Positions 27,741-37,446 of a stretch of DNA of 64,000 nt are shown here, one piece after another. The first letter of the stretch is position 1; each line of letters starts with the position of its first letter. The DNA is taken from positions 1,674,001-1,738,000 of the forward strand of contig NZ_JAATJE010000001.1 in assembly GCF_011927695.1 (NCBI RefSeq), written 5' to 3'. Below the pieces are notes generated by a model. The model had not been told where the DNA came from, did not search any database, and was given only the letters and a program-made list of their open reading frames with translations. Source of the stretch: Sphingomonas jejuensis (GTDB lineage: Bacteria; Pseudomonadota; Alphaproteobacteria; Sphingomonadales; Sphingomonadaceae). The translations under genes were made by a program, and so were the position numbers.

Positions 27741-28079
27741 TCAGTCGCCCTGGCCCGGGTCTGCCGAAAAATACTTGTCGTACTTGCCTTCGACGCCCTT
27801 GAACGAGTCTGCGTCGGCCGGCGCCGGTCGCGCCCGTGTGATGTTCGGCCACTGCGCGGAAAAGGTCGCGTTCAGCTCCAGCCACTGCTCCTGACCGGCT
27901 TCCGTGTCGGGCAGGATCGCTTCGGCCGGGCACTCCGGCTCGCACACGCCGCAATCGATGCACTCGCTCGGATTGATCACGAGCATGTTATCGCCTTCGT
28001 AGAAGCAATCCACCGGGCACACCTCGACGCAATCCATATATTTGCACCGGATGCACGCGTCGGTGACGACGTAGGTCAT
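27741..28079 (-). CDS. fdxA: 7Fe ferredoxin FdxA
   Basis: A 112-residue ferredoxin with a [3Fe-4S] and a [4Fe-4S] cluster. Cysteines at 9, 12, 17, 21 and at 40, 43, 46, 50 give the two cluster motifs, and the C-terminal extension [12 protein letters not shown] is typical of FdxA. It is a low-potential electron carrier. Start ATG at 28079. It follows the S4-protein gene by about 60 bases on the same strand. Confidence 0.93.
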   Translation of the reverse strand: MTYVVTDACIRCKYMDCVEVCPVDCFYEGDNMLVINPSECIDCGVCEPECPAEAILPDTEAGQEQWLELNATFSAQWPNITRARPAPADADSFKGVEGKYDKYFSADPGQGD

Positions 28080-28138
28080 AGCCCGAAAAACTCCCAAATC
28101 CGCTTTGCCGGCCGGTTAGGACCGATCCAGCCGAAGCG

Positions 28139-28447
28139 TCAACGGTGCGGCGGCTCCTGCGATCCACTCGCGACCGCGTGCGACAGCAGATCCTGGTAGC
28201 ATGTCGCCGCTTCCGCCGCCGATCCGCGGCGTGGCGGCAGGGCGGTGATGCGGATCGCGCGCACCTGCCCGGCATGGCTGGCAAAGGACAGCACCTGTCC
28301 CACCCGCACCGGCGCGGATGCCCGGTCCACGGCGCGGCCGTCGACCCTCAGGTGGCCGGATGCCGCCATGGCCTGCGCCCATTCCCGCTTCTTCACGATG
28401 CGCGTGAACCACAGCCACTTGTCGATGCGCAGCGTATCAGCCGCCAT
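28139..28447 (-). CDS. RNA-binding S4 domain protein (Hsp15-like)
   Basis: A 102-residue protein with an N-terminal S4 RNA-binding domain (IRIDKWLWFTRIVKKRE-like opening, then GHLRVDGRAVDRASAPVRVGQ). Family members such as Hsp15 bind stalled 50S subunits. Its start overlaps the helicase stop by 11 bases, so the two are translated together, a pairing that suggests a shared RNA-related task. Confidence 0.88.
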   Translation of the reverse strand: MAADTLRIDKWLWFTRIVKKREWAQAMAASGHLRVDGRAVDRASAPVRVGQVLSFASHAGQVRAIRITALPPRRGSAAEAATCYQDLLSHAVASGSQEPPHR

Positions 28448-30941
28448 GTCGCGCTAGGTCCGCCAGGCGGGCAAAGGGACCGGTCGCGGCCCGCTGATCG
28501 GGCTTGGCGGGCCGACGCCCCTGCCAGGCCCAGCTCCCCGCCTCCCCGCCCGCCCGAAAGCCGATCGCGCGCATCAGCCGGCCGATCGCGTCCGCCCTGA
28601 GGCCGATCGAGGTGGTCAGCGCCGGGTCGGGCACGAAGGCCTTGCGGCCGTCACGTGCGTCGTGCGCCGCCCGCGCGATCCGCTCTGCCATGTCGACCCG
28701 CAATGCCTGGTCGCCCAGCAGGCGGAAGCCGGCGGCGATCAGCGTCGGCGCGGTGGCGTCGCCATCGCCTTCCGCCACCACCGACGCGGCGGGCGGCAGC
28801 ACCGGCATGACGGTGCCGGCGCGCGCGGCCATCAATGCCGTCCGCCATCTGACGGCCTCCGGCTTCAGGAGCGCGGGCATGAACAGGTCCAGCGCGCCGA
28901 TGGTGATGCCGAGCCGCCGGGTCTCGCGCCGCGCGTCGCCGTCGAGCTGCGGGAGCACCGTCGCCATGTGACGGCGATCGACGATCCCGCCGGCCTCCGC
29001 CAGCGCCGCCAGCATCGCCCGGGCAGCCACGGGGGCCGCCGGCAGCGCCGCCGCCAGCGCCTGCAACGGGCGCAGTCGCTGCGTGATTTCCGCCGCCAGC
29101 CAATGGCGCAGCCGCTCCATGACACGCGCGCGGGACAGCTCGTCCAGCGCGGCTAGCCCGCGGTCGGCGCGCAGCTTCGGCTCGATCAGCGATCGGCCTC
29201 GCTCCAGCACCGCGACGCGCCGTCCGTCCCAGCAGATCGCGACCGGCTGGCCGGGCTCGGTCAGCAGGGCGAAGGCGGCATCCGGCGCCGCCACCAGCGC
29301 CGCTGCCCGCCGCGCCCGCTCGCCCACCAGCCGGCGTTCGGCCGCCGCCAGCAGCCGCCGGGCATCGCCACCCCGCGCGTCGGCGACTGCGGTGAAGTGA
29401 AAGCCGTCGAGCCGGCCGATCGGCTCACCGTCGACCGCCACTGCGCCGTCGGCGGCCACCTCCACCGGCAGCAGAGCGCTGTCCGCGCCGATCTGCCGCA
29501 TCAGCACGGTGGTGCGCCGGTCCACGAAGCGCTGCGTCAGCCCGGCGTGGAGCGCGTCCGACAGCCGTTCCTCCACCGCGCGGGTCCGCTCCGCCCAATG
29601 CGCCGGATCATGCAGCCAGTCGGGCCGCTGCGCGACATAGGCGAAGCTCCTCACCGCCGCGATCCGGCCGGCGATCGTGTCGACATCGCCGCCGACATTG
29701 TCCAGCCGCTGCAGCCCGTCCGCGAACCAGGCGTGCGGCACGCGCCCGTCGCCTTCGCTCAGATGGCGGTACAGCCTGGCGACGAAGCGGGAATGATGCT
29801 CCGGGCCGCTCTTCTGGAAATCGGGAACGCCCGCCGCCGCCCACAGTCGCGCCACCGCGCGGGGACCGCGCGCGCGCGCTGCCACCCAGTCCTCGCCCGC
29901 CAGCCGCTTCAGCACCTGCACGTCGGTCGCTTCCGGCCCCGCGCGCAGCACCACGTCGTCGGACGGAGCGGCCAGCGACGCGATCAGCGCTCCCACGCTC
30001 GACATATCCAGGTCGCTCGACCGCCAGTTGAGATAATCCAGCGTCGGGAAGCGGTGCTCCTCGATCGCCTCGATCTCCTCGGGCAGGAACGCCCCCGGCC
30101 CGTCCTCCGCGCCGACCGACCCGAACGTCCCGTCGCGCTGGTGCCGCCCGGCCCGCCCGGCGATCTGCGCCATCTCGCCGACCGTCAGCCGGCGGGTCCG
30201 GCGCCCGTCGAACTTGGTGAGCGACGCAAAGGCGACATGCGCTACGTCCAGGTTCAGCCCCATGCCGACCGCATCGGTCGCCACCAGGTAATCGACCTCG
30301 CCCGCCTGGAACATCGCCACCTGGGCGTTGCGGGTGCGCGGGGACAGCGCGCCCATCACAACCGCCGCGCCGCCGCGCTGCCGCCTGAGCATCTCGGCCA
30401 CGGCATAGACCTCCTCGGCCGAAAAGGCGACGATCGCCGACCGCTTGGGCAGCCGCGACAGTTTCTTGGCGCCGGCATAGCTCAGCGTGGAGAAGCGCGG
30501 CCGCGTGACGATCTCGGCGTCAGGCAGCAGGTGGCGCACCACCGGCTTCAGCGCCTCCGATCCCAGGATCAGCGTTTCCTCCCGCCCGCGGGCATGGAGC
30601 AGCCGGTCGGTGAACACATGCCCCCGCTCCCGGTCGGCGCCAAGCTGCGCTTCGTCCACCGCGACGAAGGCGACATCGCGCGACAGCGGCATCGCCTCGG
30701 CCGTGCACAGGAAGTAACGCGCCTTGGGCGGCTCGATCCGCTCCTCCCCGGTCACCAGCGCGACCGAGTCCGCGCCCTTCAGCGCCACCACCCGGTCATA
30801 GACTTCCCGCGCCAGGAGCCTGAGGGGAAAGCCGATCATGCCGCTTGAATGACCGCACATCCGCTCCACCGCGAGGTGCGTCTTGCCCGTGTTGGTCGGA
30901 CCCAGCACCGCCGCAACCGGCGAACGCGCGAACATGCCCAT
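28437..30941 (-). CDS. SUV3-like superfamily 2 RNA/DNA helicase
   Basis: An 834-residue helicase of the mitochondrial SUV3 type. Motif I GPTNTGKTH lies at 14-22, motif II reads VDEAQ, and motif VI QIAGRAGRHQRDG is intact. The long C-terminal half is alpha-helical and variable. It probably unwinds structured RNA during degradation. The ATG at 30941 places motif I near the N-terminus as in relatives; an ATG at 31058 is an alternative. First gene of a helicase-S4-fdxA string. Confidence 0.88.
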   Translation of the reverse strand: MGMFARSPVAAVLGPTNTGKTHLAVERMCGHSSGMIGFPLRLLAREVYDRVVALKGADSVALVTGEERIEPPKARYFLCTAEAMPLSRDVAFVAVDEAQLGADRERGHVFTDRLLHARGREETLILGSEALKPVVRHLLPDAEIVTRPRFSTLSYAGAKKLSRLPKRSAIVAFSAEEVYAVAEMLRRQRGGAAVVMGALSPRTRNAQVAMFQAGEVDYLVATDAVGMGLNLDVAHVAFASLTKFDGRRTRRLTVGEMAQIAGRAGRHQRDGTFGSVGAEDGPGAFLPEEIEAIEEHRFPTLDYLNWRSSDLDMSSVGALIASLAAPSDDVVLRAGPEATDVQVLKRLAGEDWVAARARGPRAVARLWAAAGVPDFQKSGPEHHSRFVARLYRHLSEGDGRVPHAWFADGLQRLDNVGGDVDTIAGRIAAVRSFAYVAQRPDWLHDPAHWAERTRAVEERLSDALHAGLTQRFVDRRTTVLMRQIGADSALLPVEVAADGAVAVDGEPIGRLDGFHFTAVADARGGDARRLLAAAERRLVGERARRAAALVAAPDAAFALLTEPGQPVAICWDGRRVAVLERGRSLIEPKLRADRGLAALDELSRARVMERLRHWLAAEITQRLRPLQALAAALPAAPVAARAMLAALAEAGGIVDRRHMATVLPQLDGDARRETRRLGITIGALDLFMPALLKPEAVRWRTALMAARAGTVMPVLPPAASVVAEGDGDATAPTLIAAGFRLLGDQALRVDMAERIARAAHDARDGRKAFVPDPALTTSIGLRADAIGRLMRAIGFRAGGEAGSWAWQGRRPAKPDQRAATGPFARLADLARHGG

Positions 30942-31179
30942 GGGCCGAACATCGGGGATGATCCCGCCCGGCGCAAGCCCGCATGCGGGTCGGGCGAACA
31001 CTCTTTGTTCTTCAGGCGCTTGGCCGATGGTCCTCCGTTCGTCGCCGGCCTCGTTCATCTCGCCGCAAGCCTTCCGGCCCCGGCCACCCGTTAGCTTGCC
31101 TTTAACCGCCTTTTTGCACAGTCCTTCCCGCCTCGGCATCGCCGGGCAACGACGTGGGTCGGCAGGGGGATCAGAGGGG

Positions 31180-32721
31180 TTGTTCCAGCGAAGCGATCAG
31201 GGGTTCGGCGCCGGCGGCGGTGTCGCTGCCCTCAGCCTCGACCAGGCGATCGGACCGATCCGCGTCCGCCGGCAGAAGAGCGGCGCGTTTGACCGCTTCG
31301 GCGGCCGTTTCTCCGACATCGATCTGGCGCCCGATCTCGGCCACCGCGTCTTTTCGGCAGACTGGTTCCGCGGCGTCGCCACGCTGGGCGGGCTGCTGAC
31401 CGCGACCTGGTTCCTGGCGCCCGCCGCCATCACCCCCATTCCCGGCGCCGCCGCCGCCACGATCCCGCAGGCGCAGTGGGAGCAGGCACGCTCCGGCGCC
31501 ATCTCGCCGCTCGCGCTCGGCGCCGACACCGGCCGCCGCATGGCCGCGACCGATGTCGTCCGCCCGCTCACCGAAACGCCGGAGCGCCCGCAGCTCGAAC
31601 TGTCCGCCACCGTCGGCCAGGGCGACGGCTTCGCCCGCGTCCTGGAACGCGCCGGCGTCAGCAAGGGTGAGGCTTCGCAGGTCGGCGACCTCGTGTCGCA
31701 GGCGCTCCCGCTCAGCGACATCAAGTCCGGCACCCGCATGGACATCCTGCTCGGCCGCCGCCCCAACAAGCGCGTCGCCCGCCCGCTCGATCGGCTCGCC
31801 TTTCGCGCCCGTTTCGACCTGAAGCTGTCGGTGGAGCGCATGGACGGCGTCCTCCGCCTCGTCCGCACGCCGATCGCGGTGGACGACACGCCGCTGCGCA
31901 TCCAGGGCAACGTCGGTTCCTCGCTTTACCGGGCCGCCCGCGCCGCCGGCGCGCCGCCCAAGGCGATCGAGGCCTATCTCCGCGCCATCGGCAGCCGCCG
32001 GTCGGTGTCGTCGATCCCGTCCAGCGCGCGCTTCGACCTGATCGTCGCCCACCGCCGCGCGGAAACCGGCGAGGTAGAGGTCGGCGAGCTCCTCTACGCC
32101 GGCGTCACCGACGGCGCGAAATCCACCCGCCTCATGCGCTGGACGATGGACGGCAAGTCGCAGTGGTTCGACGCCGATGGCGCGGGGGAGCGGCACGGCA
32201 GCTTCGCCATGCCCGTCAGCGGCCGCATGAGCAGCGGCTTCGGCATGCGGCGCCATCCGATCCTGGGTTACAGCCGGATGCACAAGGGGCAGGATTTCGC
32301 CGCCCGCCACGGCCAGCCCATCTATGCCGTCGCCGACGGCACGGTCGCGGTTGCCGGTCGCAACGCCGGCTATGGCAATTTCGTGCGGATCAGCCATGCG
32401 GGCGGCCTCGGCACCGGCTATGCGCATATGAGCCGCATCGCCGTTCGCGGCGGCGCGCGCGTCCGGCAGGGCCAGGTGATCGGCTATGTCGGCTCCACCG
32501 GCCTGTCGACCGGCCCGCACCTCCACTGGGAGGTCTACCGGAACGGCGTGGCGGTCAATCCGCGCTCGATCAGCTTCGTCACTCAGGCGCGGCTGTCGGG
32601 CGGTGAGCTCAGCCAATTCCGCAGCCGCCTCAACAGCCTGATGGCGGTGCGTGGGGCCGTCCCCGCCGCACCCGCGCAGCAGCAGCAGGCGGCGTCGGGC
32701 AGAGACACGCGGGCGCGTTGA
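31180..32721 (+). CDS. M23 family peptidoglycan peptidase
   Basis: A 513-residue envelope endopeptidase. One membrane-spanning segment (about 65-85) is followed by a periplasmic helical region and a C-terminal LytM domain: GFGMRRHPILGYSRMHKGQDF supplies the first His and Asp ligands and GPHLHWEVY the HxH motif, so it should be catalytically active. No ATG suits the family N-terminus; a TTG at 31180 preceded by AGAGGGG gives the expected MFQRSDQGFG start. Divergent from the helicase gene. Confidence 0.85.
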   Translation: MFQRSDQGFGAGGGVAALSLDQAIGPIRVRRQKSGAFDRFGGRFSDIDLAPDLGHRVFSADWFRGVATLGGLLTATWFLAPAAITPIPGAAAATIPQAQWEQARSGAISPLALGADTGRRMAATDVVRPLTETPERPQLELSATVGQGDGFARVLERAGVSKGEASQVGDLVSQALPLSDIKSGTRMDILLGRRPNKRVARPLDRLAFRARFDLKLSVERMDGVLRLVRTPIAVDDTPLRIQGNVGSSLYRAARAAGAPPKAIEAYLRAIGSRRSVSSIPSSARFDLIVAHRRAETGEVEVGELLYAGVTDGAKSTRLMRWTMDGKSQWFDADGAGERHGSFAMPVSGRMSSGFGMRRHPILGYSRMHKGQDFAARHGQPIYAVADGTVAVAGRNAGYGNFVRISHAGGLGTGYAHMSRIAVRGGARVRQGQVIGYVGSTGLSTGPHLHWEVYRNGVAVNPRSISFVTQARLSGGELSQFRSRLNSLMAVRGAVPAAPAQQQQAASGRDTRAR

Positions 32722-32772
32722 CGTCGTCTCCGGTGCGGCGGGCTCCGCTTCGCGGCAACGAGCGCACGGCCG

Positions 32773-33192
32773 TCACCCGCCGCCCGCGGCGATCCGTTCG
32801 ATCTCGTCCAGCAGCAAGCGACGGTCCTCCGCCGCCGCCAGTGCGAGATGACGCTCGGCCTCGGTGGCAACCGCAGCGTCGATCCTCGCGGCTCCCGATC
32901 CGCACCACCCCGGCCGGCTGCCCTGCGCGATCGCGCTGCGGGTAAAGGTCCGGCCAGCCGTCGCTCCGTCTGTGGCGGAGGCCCGGCGATCGACGATCAG
33001 GTGCGCCACCCACCGGCAACGCAGCGTCGACGCCCGACCCGGCGGGGCGATCGTTCCCACCTGCTGTCGATCGATGGAAATCCGGCCTGAATAGACCGCC
33101 GTGACCGGGCCACTGGCATGATTGATTGTCGTCGTGATCGCGGCCGGCGCAGTGGCGACCGCGAGCGACAAGAGAGATGCAAGGATCATCAT
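32773..33192 (-). CDS. Small secreted protein of unknown function
   Basis: A 139-residue exported protein. A signal peptide (MMILASLLSLAVATAPA) is followed by a beta-rich region, two cysteines (LRCRW and GWCGS) that could pair, and a C-terminal helix rich in Ala, Glu and Arg. I recognise no family. It is convergent with the M23 peptidase gene and upstream of no obvious partner. Confidence 0.55.
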   Translation of the reverse strand: MMILASLLSLAVATAPAAITTTINHASGPVTAVYSGRISIDRQQVGTIAPPGRASTLRCRWVAHLIVDRRASATDGATAGRTFTRSAIAQGSRPGWCGSGAARIDAAVATEAERHLALAAAEDRRLLLDEIERIAAGGG

Positions 33193-33335
33193 CGTCCTCT
33201 CGCTGTTCGGTTCTGTCGAACCAACGGCAGCGACCGGTCGATGGTTTCCGCGATGTTGGTGTCCCCGCAGCCGCTATGCTCGCGCCGATGGCAGCCGTTC
33301 GGCCCGCTCGGTCATGCTGCGCCCCGCTGCTGCAC

Positions 33336-35102
33336 TCACCGCGCCCGCACATACCTTCCCGGCGCGTCCTCGATCGCCTCCAGCTTGCCTCCGCCCGGCA
33401 CCCGCGCGCCCTCCACCGGCACCCGCCGCTCGTCCTGGCGCTCGATCCAGCGGATCCAGTCGGGCCACCAGCTGCCCTTCGTTTCCGTCGCACCCGCCAC
33501 GAAGCTGGCGAAGTCGGGGGCATCGCCCTCGTTCACCCAATACTGGTATTTGCCGGCCGCCGGCGGGTTCACCACGCCGGCGATGTGCCCCGATCCCGCC
33601 AGCACGAACCGCACCGGCCCCTTGAAGTGGTCGGTGATCCGCCACACGCTTTCGGCCGGCGCGATGTGGTCCTCGCGCCCCGCCTGGACGTAGGACGGCG
33701 TCGCCACGGCACCCAGGTCGATCGCCACCCCGTCGACGCTGATCGCGCCCGGCGTCACAAGCTTGTTGTCGCGGTACAGGTCCGCCAGATAGCTCTGGTG
33801 CCATTTGGCCGGCAGGTTGGTGGTGTCGCCGTTCCAGTGCAGCAGGTCGAACGGCGCATAGTCCTTCCCCAACAGATAATTGTTGGTGACATAGTTCCAG
33901 ATGAGGTCGCGTCCGCGCAGCGAATTGAACGTCGCCGCCATGTACCGCCCGTCCAGGAAGCCATCCCCCGACAGCTGTTCCACCAGCTTCAACTGGTCGG
34001 CGATGAACAGGCTGAGGTCGCCGGCCGCCGCGAAATCGACCTGCGCGGTGAAGAAGGTCGCGCTCTTGACCTTCTCGGCCTCGCCCCGCGCCGTCAGCAG
34101 CGCCAGCGTCGCCGCCAGCGTCGTCCCGGCCACGCAATACCCGATCGCGTGCACGCTTTCGACGTCCAGCAGGTCGCGGACCGTGTCGATCGCATCGATC
34201 TGCCCGCGCACGACATAATCGTCCCAGGTCACGTCGGCCATGGTCGCGTCCGCGGACTTCCACGATACCACGAACACGGTCAGCCCCTGGTCCACCGCCC
34301 AGCGGATGAAGCTCTTCTCCGCGCTCAGGTCCAGGATGTAGTATCGGTTGATCCACGGCGGGAAGATCAGCAGCGGCACCGACAGCACCGTCTCAGTCGT
34401 CGGCGCATATTGGATCAGCTGATAAAGCGGCGTTTCCTTCACCACCTTGCCCGGCGTCGCCGCGATGTTGCGGCCCAGCTCGAATGCGTCGCCCGGCGTG
34501 TGGGTCAGCTGCCCCTGCCCCATGTCGCGCAGCATGTGCTCCAGCCCCTTCAGCAGGTTCTCGCCACGCGTCTCCAGCGTGCGCTCGATCACCTCCGGGT
34601 TGGTCCAAGCGAAGTTGGACGGGCTCATCGCATCCACGATGCCGCGCGTGGTGAAGCGCAGGCGCTCGCGGTCCGCATCGCTCAGGCCTTCCACCGCGTC
34701 GACGGACTTCAGCATGTGATCGGACAGCAGAAGATAGCTTTGCCGGATCATGTCGAAGACCGGGTTCTCCCGCCATGCCGCGGCCGCGAACCGCTTGTCC
34801 TTGGCACCCTTCTCCTCGGTCGGCATCGTGCCCTCGGGCGACAGCATGCGCGACCACATCTTCATGCTGTCGGCCCAGAAGTCTGCACCCGCCTGCATCA
34901 GCTTCAGGCCTGCGGCCGGGGCTGGCATCAGCGCGAACGGTCCGGCCGCCTCGCCGCGTGCGGCCTGGTCTAGCCCATGCTCCATCATCATCTGCTGGGC
35001 GCGGCCGATCACATAGGTCCAGCGCTGCAGGTCCTCCAGCGTCGGCACGCCGGGCACCGTGCCGGCCTTGCCCTGGTCGCCGCTCGGGTTGCCGTCCGCC
35101 AT
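33336..35102 (-). CDS. phaC: Class I poly(3-hydroxyalkanoate) synthase PhaC
   Basis: Polymerises 3-hydroxyacyl-CoA into storage polyester, 588 residues. The alpha/beta-hydrolase core has the lipase-like box GYCVAG with nucleophile Cys323, the aspartate in GREDHIAP and the histidine in GSGHIAGV, so the triad is complete. The N-terminal domain and length fit class I. No phaA, phaB, phasin or depolymerase gene is adjacent. ATG at 35102 follows a GGGAGAG sequence. Divergent from the aminotransferase gene. Confidence 0.94.
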   Translation of the reverse strand: MADGNPSGDQGKAGTVPGVPTLEDLQRWTYVIGRAQQMMMEHGLDQAARGEAAGPFALMPAPAAGLKLMQAGADFWADSMKMWSRMLSPEGTMPTEEKGAKDKRFAAAAWRENPVFDMIRQSYLLLSDHMLKSVDAVEGLSDADRERLRFTTRGIVDAMSPSNFAWTNPEVIERTLETRGENLLKGLEHMLRDMGQGQLTHTPGDAFELGRNIAATPGKVVKETPLYQLIQYAPTTETVLSVPLLIFPPWINRYYILDLSAEKSFIRWAVDQGLTVFVVSWKSADATMADVTWDDYVVRGQIDAIDTVRDLLDVESVHAIGYCVAGTTLAATLALLTARGEAEKVKSATFFTAQVDFAAAGDLSLFIADQLKLVEQLSGDGFLDGRYMAATFNSLRGRDLIWNYVTNNYLLGKDYAPFDLLHWNGDTTNLPAKWHQSYLADLYRDNKLVTPGAISVDGVAIDLGAVATPSYVQAGREDHIAPAESVWRITDHFKGPVRFVLAGSGHIAGVVNPPAAGKYQYWVNEGDAPDFASFVAGATETKGSWWPDWIRWIERQDERRVPVEGARVPGGGKLEAIEDAPGRYVRAR

Positions 35103-35224
35103 CACTCTCTCCCGCACGCCGGCCCTTTGCCGGTCGCCCCTGTCTTACGGATGCGTCAACGCGCTGGCCAGCACTGGCGCTCCGCCGCTGCATCGCGCAA
35201 GGATCGCCGCTCGCGGAGGTTTCG

Positions 35225-36430
35225 ATGAGCGACGACGACTTCTACCGGATCAAGCGGCTGCCCCCCTATGTCATCGCGGAGGTCAACGCGATGCGCGCCG
35301 CCGCACGCGCGGGCGGCGAGGACATCATCGATCTCGGCATGGGCAATCCCGACCTGCCACCGCCGCCGCATGTCATCGACAAGCTGTGCGAAGTCGCGCG
35401 CAAGCCCGACGCGCATGGCTATTCGCAGTCGAAGGGCATCCCCGGTCTTCGCCGCGCGCAGGCCAATTATTACGCGCGCCGCTTCGGCGTCCACGTCGAT
35501 CCGGAAACCGAGGTCGTCGTGACTATGGGGTCGAAGGAAGGGCTGGCGAGCCTCGCCACCGCGATCACCGCGCCCGGCGATGTCGTGCTCGCACCCAATC
35601 CCAGCTACCCGATCCACACCTTCGGCTTCATCATCGCGGGCGCCACCATCCGCGCCGTGCCGACCACTCCGGACGAGGCCTATTTCCGCAGCCTCGACCG
35701 GGCGATGGTGTTCACCGTGCCGCGCCCCAGCGTGCTCGTCGTCAACTATCCGTCCAACCCGACGGCCGAGACGGTGGACCTCGCCTTCTACGAACGGCTG
35801 GTGGACTGGGCGCGCCACAACGATGTGCTGATCATCTCCGACCTCGCCTATTCGGAGCTCTATTATGACGGCCGGCCGACCCGTTCGATCCTGGAGGTGC
35901 CGGGCGCCAAGGACCTCGCCATCGAATTCACCAGCCTGTCCAAGACCTTCTCCATGGCCGGATGGCGCATCGGCTTTGCCGTCGGCAATGCGCGGCTGAT
36001 CGCGGCGATGACGCGGGTGAAATCCTATCTGGATTATGGCGCGTTCACCCCGATCCAGGCTGCCGCCTGCGCGGCGCTCAACGGCCCGCAGGACATCGTG
36101 GAGGCGAACCGCCAGCTTTATCACAAGCGCCGCGACGTGCTGGTGGAAAGCTTCAGCCGGGCCGGCTGGGACATCCCGGCGCCACCCGCCTCGATGTTCG
36201 CTTGGGCGCCCCTGCCCCCGGCGCTGGCGGATCTCGGCAGCCTGGAATTTTCAAAGCAGCTGCTGGCCGACGCCGGCGTCGCGGTCGCCCCTGGCGTCGG
36301 CTATGGTGAGGAAGGCGAAGGCTTTGTCCGCATCGCGCTCGTTGAGAACGAACAGCGCATTCGGCAGGCGGCGCGCCAGGTCCGTCGATTCCTCGCATCG
36401 CGCGGCGTCAACGCGGCCGGCGCCGGCTGA
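35225..36430 (+). CDS. Class I/II PLP aminotransferase (AlaC / LL-diaminopimelate aminotransferase-like)
   Basis: A 401-residue fold-type I aminotransferase; PLP binds Lys240 in SLSKTFSMAGWR, with VNYPSNPTA and the arginine near the C-terminus (FVRIALV) for the substrate carboxylate. Relatives include AlaC, which makes alanine from pyruvate and glutamate, and LL-DAP aminotransferase; alphaproteobacteria make lysine by other routes, so an AlaC-like role is more likely. The ATG at 35225 has GGAGG 10 bases ahead. Confidence 0.85.
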   Translation: MSDDDFYRIKRLPPYVIAEVNAMRAAARAGGEDIIDLGMGNPDLPPPPHVIDKLCEVARKPDAHGYSQSKGIPGLRRAQANYYARRFGVHVDPETEVVVTMGSKEGLASLATAITAPGDVVLAPNPSYPIHTFGFIIAGATIRAVPTTPDEAYFRSLDRAMVFTVPRPSVLVVNYPSNPTAETVDLAFYERLVDWARHNDVLIISDLAYSELYYDGRPTRSILEVPGAKDLAIEFTSLSKTFSMAGWRIGFAVGNARLIAAMTRVKSYLDYGAFTPIQAAACAALNGPQDIVEANRQLYHKRRDVLVESFSRAGWDIPAPPASMFAWAPLPPALADLGSLEFSKQLLADAGVAVAPGVGYGEEGEGFVRIALVENEQRIRQAARQVRRFLASRGVNAAGAG

Positions 36431-36499
36431 TCCCCTGACCGGCTCGGAACCGTCGCGCGCTTCGCACGCTTGACCTGCATCAATGTCAGGAGGGTCGAC

Positions 36500-36895
36500 A
36501 TGCGTGTGATCGGAACCAGTGCGGCGGCAGCGATGATGCTGTCGCTCGGTGCCTGCGCCACCGGCGGTGGCCTGTTCGGCGGCAATGAATATGGCCGTTA
36601 CGACTATAACCGCCCGGATCCGCGCTACGGCGGCTACGACGCCGGGCGCTACTACCGGGCCGGCCCGGAACGCCGCCTCGGCCGCAACGACCGCGTCTAT
36701 CGCGGCGCGGACGGCCGCTACTATTGCCGCCGCAACGACGGCACGACGGGCCTTCTGGTCGGCGCGGTCGGCGGCGGCGCGCTTGGCAACGTGATCGCGC
36801 CGGGCGGGTCGGAACTGCTTGGCACCATCATCGGCGCCGGTGCCGGCGCGCTCATCGGGCGCGAGGTGGAACGCGGCAACGCGTCCTGCCGCTGA
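36500..36895 (+). CDS. Glycine-zipper 2TM domain lipoprotein
   Basis: A 131-residue putative outer-membrane lipoprotein. The lipobox LGAC is at about residues 16-19. Tyr/Arg/Asp-rich repeats (YDYNRPDPRYGGYDAGRYYR) fill the middle, and a GAVGGGALGNVI / GTIIGAGAGALIG glycine zipper closes it, like the OmpA-like SlyB/Rcc01698 families. Likely an envelope-stability protein. AGGAGGGTC precedes the ATG at 36500. Confidence 0.82.
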   Translation: MRVIGTSAAAAMMLSLGACATGGGLFGGNEYGRYDYNRPDPRYGGYDAGRYYRAGPERRLGRNDRVYRGADGRYYCRRNDGTTGLLVGAVGGGALGNVIAPGGSELLGTIIGAGAGALIGREVERGNASCR

Positions 36896-36951
36896 CCGGT
36901 TGGATAGGAAAAAACGTCGCGGGAGTGTCAACTCGGCACTAAACTAGGCTG

Positions 36952-37446
36952 GTGACCCACCTCCAGCTTCCCGCGATTTCCTCGATCGCTCAGACGATCC
37001 AGTTGGCGATCGCGCCGGTGTTCCTGCTCGCAGGCATCGGCGCGATCCTCAACGTCGTCGCCAGCCGCCTCGCCCGCGTCGTCGATCGCTCCCGCACCCT
37101 GTCGGACCTCTACGCCTCCACCGAAGGTGCGGAGCACACCCGCATCGTCTGGGAACTCCGCCTGCTCGATCGCCGCATGGGCTACGCCAATGCCGCAATC
37201 GCCCTGTGCGTCGGCAGCGCTGTCATGGTCTGCCTCCTCGTCGCCCTGCTGTTCGTCACCCAGATCGTCGGGTTGCCGTATAGGGCCGCGGTCGCGGTCT
37301 GCTTCATCCTGGCGATGCTCCTGCTGATCGCCGGCCTCCTCACCTTCCTCTACGAGACGCGCTTGGCCCGCCGCGCCATCCGCGTGCGTGAAGAGCTGCT
37401 CGAACGGGAGGAGGCCGAACGCCGCTGGCTTCTCCGATGGCGCTGA
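36952..37446 (+). CDS. DUF2721 family membrane protein
   Basis: A 164-residue integral membrane protein of unknown function. It has one N-terminal helix (about 12-38) with PVFLLAGIGAILNVVASRL, a cytoplasmic stretch with RRMGYANAA, and two further helices, then a charged C-terminal coiled coil. It starts with GTG and overlaps the following gene by ten bases, so it is co-translated with it. Confidence 0.82.
   Translation: MTHLQLPAISSIAQTIQLAIAPVFLLAGIGAILNVVASRLARVVDRSRTLSDLYASTEGAEHTRIVWELRLLDRRMGYANAAIALCVGSAVMVCLLVALLFVTQIVGLPYRAAVAVCFILAMLLLIAGLLTFLYETRLARRAIRVREELLEREEAERRWLLRWR

Noticed and set aside
29397-30848. Plus-strand frame of 483 codons inside the helicase gene
   Set aside because: Shadow of the helicase; composition is His/Arg/Gln-rich without domains.
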